This document shows positions 32,764 through 37,464 of a stretch of 37,464 nt of DNA, in pieces. The stretch is taken from assembly GCA_031256955.1 (NCBI GenBank), contig JAIRPP010000017.1:1-37464 (forward strand), given 5' to 3'. A program made the translations under genes and the position numbers. Under the pieces are notes generated by a model that was not told the origin of the DNA, made no database searches, and saw only the letters and a program-made list of their open reading frames with translations. The first letter of the stretch is position 1. Each line of letters opens with the position of its first letter. Origin of the DNA: Candidatus Methanoplasma sp. (lineage in GTDB: Archaea; Thermoplasmatota; Thermoplasmata; Methanomassiliicoccales; Methanomethylophilaceae).

Positions 32764-33796
32764 GTCCATCGCTCCGGCACGATATCGCGCGCCCCCGCCC
32801 GGACAGGGCAGACAGGGCGCCCGCGCGGGGGTCGCACGGGAACACCGTCGCGTCCGCCCTCGCGCCCCTCTCGATGCGCATCTCCCTGTCGGGATATAAT
32901 ATCCTGCGCCCGGCGAGGAGCGCGCCTAGCGCGTCCATGGGGTCCCCGCCCTGCGCCTCCAGGATCCGCGCCAGGGACAGCGACTCCGCCCTGAGGTCGG
33001 GCGGGCGCAGCATGGCGTTGTCCGTGCCTATCGCCACGTCCGCGCCGCAGTCCAGCATCCTCCTCGCGGGCGGGGCCTTCCCGAAGTACGCGCTGGACCC
33101 GGGGCATACGACTATGGGCACCTCCGCCTCGGCGCACTTGAGCAGGTCCGAGTCGGAGGCCTCCGTCATGTGGACCACGAACGCGGGGTCGAGGGACAGG
33201 ACGAGGTCGATGTCCTCGCGGACCCTCTCGCTCGCGTGTATCGCGAAGATCTTGCCCGCGCTCCTGGCCGCGTCCGCGACCTCCTCCAGGTACGCGGAGG
33301 GGGCGTCGGAGACGCTGGGCATGCCTATCCCGTCGGCGACCGCCAGTATCTCGCCTATCTCGGCGGGGTCGAACGCCTCGGAGACGGGGCGGCCCAGGAC
33401 GATAGCCCCCGGGTCCGCGGACCTGAGGAGGCGGCAGCCGGCGGCCCCGCCCTCCCTGAAGTCCATGAACGTCTTGGATCCGAACGACTTGGAGGCGCCG
33501 GAGAACCGCCTCATGGATTCGGACAGCTCGCCGTCGGACGCGCCCGCGAGGTACCTGTGCTTCAGCCCGCCCGGCGGGGCCACCAGCTCCTCTATGGAGA
33601 GGCCGGGCGGGACGGACAGGGCTCCGTCCGCGCAGTGGGTGTGGGCGTTGACGGGGGACGGGAGGATCAGGCCGGTCGCCGACGGGGGGGACGGAGGGGG
33701 GCCCTCCGACGCCTCCGCGACGATCCCGCCCTCCACCGCGACGTACCCCTCGACGATCCCCGACGGAGACAGGATCAGACCCTGGAAGACTTCCAT
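32756..33796 (-). CDS. Amidohydrolase-superfamily protein
   Basis: The 346-residue metal-dependent hydrolase has the HxH pair of the first strand (NAHTHCAD, His52 and His54), later His residues in IFAIHASER and VVHMTEAS, and the catalytic Asp of IGTDNAML. The substrate cannot be read from sequence; the chlorohydrolase/deaminase (SsnA-TrzN-like) branch is the closest in arrangement. The ATG at 33796 is preceded by AGATATACC (33818-33826) at 25 bases, a leaderless promoter. It is coupled to the universal stress protein gene. Confidence 0.85.
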   Translation of the reverse strand: MEVFQGLILSPSGIVEGYVAVEGGIVAEASEGPPPSPPSATGLILPSPVNAHTHCADGALSVPPGLSIEELVAPPGGLKHRYLAGASDGELSESMRRFSGASKSFGSKTFMDFREGGAAGCRLLRSADPGAIVLGRPVSEAFDPAEIGEILAVADGIGMPSVSDAPSAYLEEVADAARSAGKIFAIHASERVREDIDLVLSLDPAFVVHMTEASDSDLLKCAEAEVPIVVCPGSSAYFGKAPPARRMLDCGADVAIGTDNAMLRPPDLRAESLSLARILEAQGGDPMDALGALLAGRRILYPDREMRIERGARADATVFPCDPRAGALSALSGRGRAISCRSDGHV

Positions 33797-33816
33797 GCCG
33801 ACCCTAACCGCGTGAG

Positions 33817-33826
33817 GGTATATCTT
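33817..33826 (-). promoter_or_regulatory. TATA box of the amidohydrolase-usp operon
   Basis: AAGATATACC on the minus strand is centred 25 bases before ATG 33796, fitting a leaderless message. Confidence 0.5.
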
Positions 33827-33913
33827 GGTTTACCGCCCGCGCGGGGGGCGCGGCGGGCCCGCTCGCGGGGGTCATCCGAGATGCTCGGAATATCTGGATT
33901 CCCTAAAAGGAGA

Positions 33914-33921
33914 CTTTATAA
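33914..33921 (+). promoter_or_regulatory. TATA box of the ferredoxin gene
   Basis: CTTTATAA lies about 61 bases before ATG 33979, giving a leader of about 36 bases that carries GGTG at 33967-33970. Confidence 0.5.
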
Positions 33922-33978
33922 ACTTTGGCGGAGAGGTTAAAATAGGATCAAATTCTAACAACGGATGGTGAAACCACA

Positions 33979-34143
33979 ATGGTAAAGATAATAGCAGCAG
34001 AGTGCGTGGCGTGCGGCGCGTGCGTCGACGTTTGCCCCCAGGACGCGATAACCGTTGACGACGTGGCCGTCATAGACGGAGCCAAATGCGTCGACTGCGG
34101 AGCCTGCGTCGACGAGTGCCCCTCGGACGCCATAACAGAGTAA
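33979..34143 (+). CDS. 2[4Fe-4S] ferredoxin, 54 residues
   Basis: The small protein has two classical clusters: C9-x2-C12-x2-C15-x3-C19-P and C37-x2-C40-x2-C43-x3-C47-P, with the pseudo-twofold repeat of clostridial-type ferredoxins. It carries low-potential electrons in the cytoplasm for methanogenesis and biosynthesis. Base composition at its promoter is AT-rich and its own hairpin terminator follows, so it is a separate and probably strongly expressed unit. Confidence 0.95.
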   Translation: MVKIIAAECVACGACVDVCPQDAITVDDVAVIDGAKCVDCGACVDECPSDAITE

Positions 34144-34161
34144 ACCCGCTTCTACAAACCC

Positions 34162-34184
34162 CATCGGCGGAAACCCCGCCGATG
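34162..34184 (+). terminator. Hairpin terminator of the ferredoxin gene
   Basis: CATCGGCGG-aaacc-CCGCCGATG is a 9-bp perfect stem followed by cttcattttcat, 18 bases after the stop. Being nearly symmetric it may also serve the convergent XRE gene. Confidence 0.65.
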
Positions 34185-34229
34185 CTTCATTTTCATATCT
34201 ATGGTATGGCGAACGCGTTCCGCATCCCG

Positions 34230-34547
34230 TCATTCATCCTTCTTGACCCTCTTGTGATATATCCTCTTGGGGAGGCGCTCCTCGTCTAGCATCCTGCCGA
34301 TGGGATCGTTCATCGGGTCCGCCAGATCCCTGAGGCGGCCCTCCATCCCGAGGACGAACAGAACGGACGCGTAAGCCCCCGCGGACGTGTCGGGGTCCCC
34401 CCTCTCCACGCGGGACAGGGTCCCGAGGGAGATCCCCGCCCTCTCCGCCATCGTCGCCATGGTTATGCGCCTGCGCCTGCGCGCGTCGCACGCGTCCTGG
34501 CCGAGCTTCTTGAGGGCGTTGGCCGCGTGCATCGGGATGTATCTCAT
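34230..34547 (-). CDS. XRE-family helix-turn-helix regulator (HipB-like)
   Basis: The 105-residue protein carries an XRE helix-turn-helix in its middle: RRRRITMATMAERAGISLGTLSRVERGDP, the form seen in HipB-like antitoxins and small repressors, followed by a dimerisation part and a basic tail (KRIYHKRVKKDE). ATG 34547 is chosen because a TATA element is centred 27 bases upstream; ATGs at 34556 and 34559 are alternatives. A perfect palindrome covers the start, so autorepression is likely. No HipA kinase or toxin is next to it, so it is a solitary regulator here. Confidence 0.85.
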   Translation of the reverse strand: MRYIPMHAANALKKLGQDACDARRRRRITMATMAERAGISLGTLSRVERGDPDTSAGAYASVLFVLGMEGRLRDLADPMNDPIGRMLDEERLPKRIYHKRVKKDE

Positions 34548-34596
34548 AACGCTCATCATAGAGCGTTTTATAATATATAACACGCACTATGATGTG
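34548..34596. promoter_or_regulatory. Promoter and probable operator of the XRE gene
   Basis: AACGCTC-atcata-GAGCGTT (34548-34567) is a perfect 7-bp inverted repeat at the predicted transcription start. The TATA stretch TTATAATATATAA follows at 34568-34580. On its far side CAC-tatgat-GTG (34585-34596) repeats the same core TATGAT in inverted orientation. A repressor bound here would block TBP and polymerase. Confidence 0.55.
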
Positions 34597-34734
34597 TTTT
34601 ATTTTCTTATATGATAAGTCTAGGGGGACGCTTCCCGAAGAAGGCGGGCCCGTAGGCCCCGGAGCGCGGGCGGAACGGAAAGCGATGCGATGCGTCGCGC
34701 GATTCGATGGATGGGGTGCGCCTGAGCGCGTCTG

Positions 34735-34753
34735 AAAAAACAAGGCGGACGCC
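34735..34753 (-). terminator. Terminator of the TrxR-like reductase gene
   Basis: GGCG-tc-CGCC followed by ttgTTTTTTC on the minus strand lies just past the stop at 34758. Between here and 34597 nothing else is recognisable. Confidence 0.45.
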
Positions 34754-34757
34754 GGGG

Positions 34758-35693
34758 TCACGCCCAGTAGGGCTTCTTGACGAACTTGTACGCCGACTGC
34801 GTGGCCGTGGCGGCCTCTCCGCACGCGGTTATGATCTGCTTGTACTTCCCGGGATAGTCCACCGCGTCCCCGCAGGCGAAGACCCCGTTGCGGTTGGTCC
34901 CCATGTTGACGTCGACCTTCACGAGCCCGCCGGGGGTCAGCTCCAGCCCCCACTTCTTCAGGTCGTCCATGTTGGCGTCTATGCCTATGTTTATCACCGC
35001 CAGGTCCGCGGGCACGTCGAACGTCTTCCCGTCCTGCTCCAGCGTGACGCTCTCCACCGCGTCCCCCCCGTTGAAGGATACGACGGAGGCGTTCATCAGG
35101 GCCCTGACGTTGCTCTTCCTGAGGCTGTCCACGTTGGACTCGTCCGCCCTGAACTCGGGCCTCCTGTGGACTATCGCGGTGTCGGTGACGGAATCGGATA
35201 TGAGCGCCATCTCTATCGCGCTGTTCCCGCCTCCGAACATGACCACCTTCTTGCCGACCAGCTCCTCCTTCACGGGGAGTATGTACGACACGCCCCTGCC
35301 GGAGAGCCTGTCCTCCCCGGGGCACCCCATCTTCTTGGGCCTGAAGTCGCCCATCCCTATGGCGACCAGGACGGATCTGGCGCGGTGGGACCCTTTCGGC
35401 GTGACCACGATCAGCTCCTCGTCGCCGTCGTTTATCTCCACGACCTTCTCGTTCTCCCTTATCTCGCATCCGAGGGACTCCGCCTGCGCGTAGAGGCGGT
35501 CGGAGAGCTTCCTGGCCTGGACGGACTCGAAGCCGGGGTAGTTGTGTATGCCCTTCTCGGGGTAGAGGCTCATGAGCTGGCCGCCCACGCGGCCCGCCTC
35601 TAGTATGAGCGTCTTCATCATCTTCGATCTGGCGAATATGCCCGCAGTGAGCCCCGCCGGGCCTGCCCCGATGATGACGATGTCATAGCACAT
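34758..35693 (-). CDS. Thioredoxin-reductase-like ferredoxin/flavodoxin-NADP reductase
   Basis: The 311-residue flavoprotein has the FAD motif GAGPAG (9-14), an NADPH motif GGGNSA with HRRPEFRA, and the C-terminal FAD motif GVFACGDAVDYPGK. The position where thioredoxin reductases carry CAxC instead reads GVSYILPVKEEL, without cysteines. This is the feature of the TrxR-like ferredoxin-NADP+ oxidoreductases (YumC type) and related reductases, so it probably transfers electrons between NADPH and ferredoxin or another partner. ATG 35693 has ATATAAAA 26 bases upstream; the ATG at 35717 lies in this TATA region. Confidence 0.88.
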   Translation of the reverse strand: MCYDIVIIGAGPAGLTAGIFARSKMMKTLILEAGRVGGQLMSLYPEKGIHNYPGFESVQARKLSDRLYAQAESLGCEIRENEKVVEINDGDEELIVVTPKGSHRARSVLVAIGMGDFRPKKMGCPGEDRLSGRGVSYILPVKEELVGKKVVMFGGGNSAIEMALISDSVTDTAIVHRRPEFRADESNVDSLRKSNVRALMNASVVSFNGGDAVESVTLEQDGKTFDVPADLAVINIGIDANMDDLKKWGLELTPGGLVKVDVNMGTNRNGVFACGDAVDYPGKYKQIITACGEAATATQSAYKFVKKPYWA

Positions 35694-35713
35694 TTTAATG
35701 CCGTATAGGCTTT

Positions 35714-35725
35714 CCATATAAAACC
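35714..35725 (-). promoter_or_regulatory. TATA box of the TrxR-like reductase
   Basis: GGTTTTATATGG on the minus strand is centred 26 bases before ATG 35693, the leaderless spacing. The following 35726-35890 stretch is AT-rich at first and holds no convincing gene. Confidence 0.5.
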
Positions 35726-35887
35726 TTGTCTTTTTTATCTGATATTTTTCTCATAAAACGCGCTTTAAACGGCGATATTTCGCGAAAGGCGTGCGAAATT
35801 CGTAGAGTTGCTTCGAAAGACGAGGCTTTGAAGCTAGGCGACGGGCGCGGAGGCGGAGGCATAGGGCCTGGCGCCAGCGTATAAAAT

Positions 35888-35924
35888 AAAAAAAGACCGG
35901 ATCCGCCGATCCCCGGCGGATCCG
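35888..35924 (-). terminator. Intrinsic-type terminator of the InlB/LRR gene
   Basis: CGGATCCGCC-ggggatc-GGCGGATCCG with gtcTTTTTTTATTTTAT behind it on the minus strand: a perfect 10-bp stem with a long T-run, starting three bases after the stop codon. Confidence 0.75.
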
Positions 35925-35926
35925 TT

Positions 35927-37456
35927 TTATGGTTGCGAGCGCAGGTAGACCACCCGGCAGGAGCCGCTCCACGACGGATCCCAACTTGCGCCCGCGGACG
36001 CAGCGTCCACGTAGATGACCGCGTCCGTGGTCCCGCCGAACACGTTCTGACCTATGCGTCCCTGCGCGACGGTTTCGCTCTGTATGTGCACGGAAGACAG
36101 GCCCGGGCAGTCTTTGAACGCTTCATCGCGTATATATCTCAGCGAGGACGGGAGGGTCAGGTCCCCTTCGATCCAGGGGCAGTTATAGAATGCCTGTCCC
36201 CATATATCCATCAAGCCTGGAGGGAACACAGGGTCCTTCCAGGAGATCGCGGTGCCTTTGAACGCACTGGTCCCTATAGTCATGAGGCTAGACGGGATGT
36301 TCATGTCCGTCAGGTAGGAGAGGCCTTCGAACGCAGAAGGGTTAATACTGATCACGGTGTCCGGCAGGCGCACGTACCGCAGGAGCTTGCAGAAATAAAA
36401 GGCAGATCCCATGACTTCGGTCACAGGGAGGCCCTGATAGTATTCAGGGATCACCAAATGGGTCGCCGCGACGTCATACCCGCGCACTCTGATCCCGCCG
36501 TTGATGCCGGAATCTATGTATTCTACGAACGGACTCCCCTCCCAGTGCGCGTAGAGGTCCATATCATCCGCCAGGCTCCATTGGGTGCCGTCGGGATATG
36601 GGGTAAGGTTGTCCTGTGCGGGGTTCCCCGGGCCGTAGTTGACCCCCCACGGCATCTTGAACCACCCTCCGAAGGTGTATGGGTCCCTCTCTGGCCTCAT
36701 GAGGTCCACCTCGTCCCCTATGGCGAAGTGCGAAGCCTCCACCCTCCAGTCCGCCTCCGCGACGCCCACTATGGGGAAGTGGTACCTCAGCGCGTACACC
36801 TCCACCCATCCGGCATACAGGGTGGTGTCGCAGGTCACGCGGTCGGTAGAGAAGTCCCATCTCTCGGTCAGGGCGTCGTCCCTGTACCACTCGGTCTGGC
36901 GGTATCCGTCCCTCGCGGGCTTGGGCGGGGCGACTATGCGCGAGCCTGGCGCTATGCCGGTGGCGTCCGGCAGCGCGGATCCGCCCATGGCGTCGAACGA
37001 GACTTTGTACGTCGGCCCCGCCTCGCGGGATTCGCTCGCCCACTTGGCGTACAGAACCATGTTTCCTGTTACATCGTCGTCGAAGCTCCACGGGACGGAC
37101 AGGGACGCGTCCCTGTACCATCCCGCGAACTCCATCCCCGCCTTGGCGGGGTCGGACGGCTTGTGAGCCGTCTCTCCCTTGAAAACCGCCTGCGGGGCTA
37201 TAGGCGTCCCGCCGTCAGTATCAAAACTCAGAGAGTACGTTATCGCAGAGAGGTCCTCTCCGCCCCCCATCCCCGCGCCTCCGCCCGCGGCGGGGGCGCA
37301 CTCGCACCCGCCCGCGGAGCCCGCGGCGAAGCACGCGGCCCCTGTCGCCCCTAGCAGGAGCAGCAGCGAGAGCAGAAGCAGCGCCTTTTTCTTCCTTCCT
37401 TCCTTCTCCCCCTCCCCAGTCCCTTCGCGGACCCCTTTTGATCGGGTATCGTCCAT
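35927..37456 (-). CDS. InlB-repeat and BspA-type LRR surface protein
   Basis: The 509-residue protein has a basic N-terminus, one membrane helix (KALLLLSLLLLLGATGAACF, about 24-43), a small-residue linker, then Listeria-Bacteroides (InlB B) repeats: two clear ones at about 73-139 and 148-216 (SFDTDGG, GWYRD, LYAKW) and a degenerate one at about 222-306 (ending LYAHW). From about 320 to 485 follow BspA-like leucine-rich repeats (LPDTVISINPSAFEGLSYLT). Such proteins are surface adhesins of gut microbes and gut methanogens. The start ATG is only 8 bases from the window edge; a longer N-terminus is possible. The terminator follows the stop directly. Confidence 0.88.
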   Translation of the reverse strand: MDDTRSKGVREGTGEGEKEGRKKKALLLLSLLLLLGATGAACFAAGSAGGCECAPAAGGGAGMGGGEDLSAITYSLSFDTDGGTPIAPQAVFKGETAHKPSDPAKAGMEFAGWYRDASLSVPWSFDDDVTGNMVLYAKWASESREAGPTYKVSFDAMGGSALPDATGIAPGSRIVAPPKPARDGYRQTEWYRDDALTERWDFSTDRVTCDTTLYAGWVEVYALRYHFPIVGVAEADWRVEASHFAIGDEVDLMRPERDPYTFGGWFKMPWGVNYGPGNPAQDNLTPYPDGTQWSLADDMDLYAHWEGSPFVEYIDSGINGGIRVRGYDVAATHLVIPEYYQGLPVTEVMGSAFYFCKLLRYVRLPDTVISINPSAFEGLSYLTDMNIPSSLMTIGTSAFKGTAISWKDPVFPPGLMDIWGQAFYNCPWIEGDLTLPSSLRYIRDEAFKDCPGLSSVHIQSETVAQGRIGQNVFGGTTDAVIYVDAASAGASWDPSWSGSCRVVYLRSQP

Positions 37457-37464
37457 CTCATTCC

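Noticed and set aside
35751-35984. Minus-strand open frame between the TrxR-like reductase and InlB/LRR genes
   Set aside because: It runs through a strong terminator hairpin and has no coding character.
1-37464. CRISPR arrays, insertion sequences, rRNA genes
   Set aside because: No regularly spaced repeats, transposase-like frames, terminal inverted repeats or rRNA segments were seen.

Overview
The window is GC-rich chromosomal DNA from a methanogenic archaeon, most likely a gut- or rumen-type member of the Methanomassiliicoccales (Thermoplasmata). The evidence is an archaeal gene set (archaeal leucyl-, valyl- and glycyl-tRNA synthetases, proteasome beta subunit, aCPSF1/FttA, archaeal phosphoglycerate mutase, TadA/TadC-type pilus motor), TATA boxes 24-28 nt before start codons (many apparently leaderless genes), a methylamine corrinoid protein at the left edge, and InlB-repeat/LRR and Sel1 proteins of the kind frequent in host-associated methanogens. 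The genus is inference; no rRNA is present.

Layout. 1-250: 5' end of a methylamine corrinoid protein gene. 440-3100: an unrecognised acidic protein, a 36-residue membrane peptide and a large Sel1-repeat protein. 3.2-9.3 kb: leucyl-tRNA synthetase, then on the other strand proteasome beta, aCPSF1 (transcription termination ribonuclease) and the flavin prenyltransferase UbiX. 9.4-12.3 kb: B12-dependent ribonucleotide reductase and a DUF2085-like membrane protein. 12.3-16.1 kb: a translationally coupled operon of a four-CxxC protein, a TadA-type ATPase and a TadC-type membrane protein; two pilin-like genes on the opposite strand at 19.5-20.3 kb probably belong to the same surface-filament or secretion machine. 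16.2-17.4 kb: an island with a small putative antitoxin gene, a decayed toxin start, a second antitoxin copy exactly 400 bp later and an intact GNAT acetyltransferase, read here as a toxin-antitoxin module. 17.5-19.5 kb: a U32 family protein with four Fe-S-type cysteines.

20.3-23.7 kb: archaeal phosphoglycerate mutase coupled to an iron-sulfur flavoprotein, divergent from a NYN-domain nuclease coupled to a coiled-coil protein. 23.8 kb: tRNA-Gly(GCC). 24-28 kb: DEAD-box RNA helicase convergent with valyl-tRNA synthetase. 28.3-32.2 kb: a four-CBS protein with a C-terminal domain resembling hibernation factors, then glycyl-tRNA synthetase behind a second four-CBS protein. 32.3-35.7 kb: universal stress protein and amidohydrolase, a small 2[4Fe-4S] ferredoxin, an XRE regulator with a palindrome over its own start, and a thioredoxin-reductase-like ferredoxin/flavodoxin-NADP reductase lacking the CxxC. 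35.9-37.5 kb: an InlB-repeat plus BspA-type LRR surface protein.

Most of the window is housekeeping: translation, RNA decay and termination, proteolysis, DNA precursors and redox. The accessory interest lies in the putative GNAT toxin-antitoxin duplication, the split pilus locus with its cysteine-rich protein, the NYN/coiled-coil pair and the CBS-hibernation-like fusion. Five convergent gene pairs end with stop codons overlapping, abutting or within 15 bp, several forming palindromes, which leaves almost no room for conventional terminators.
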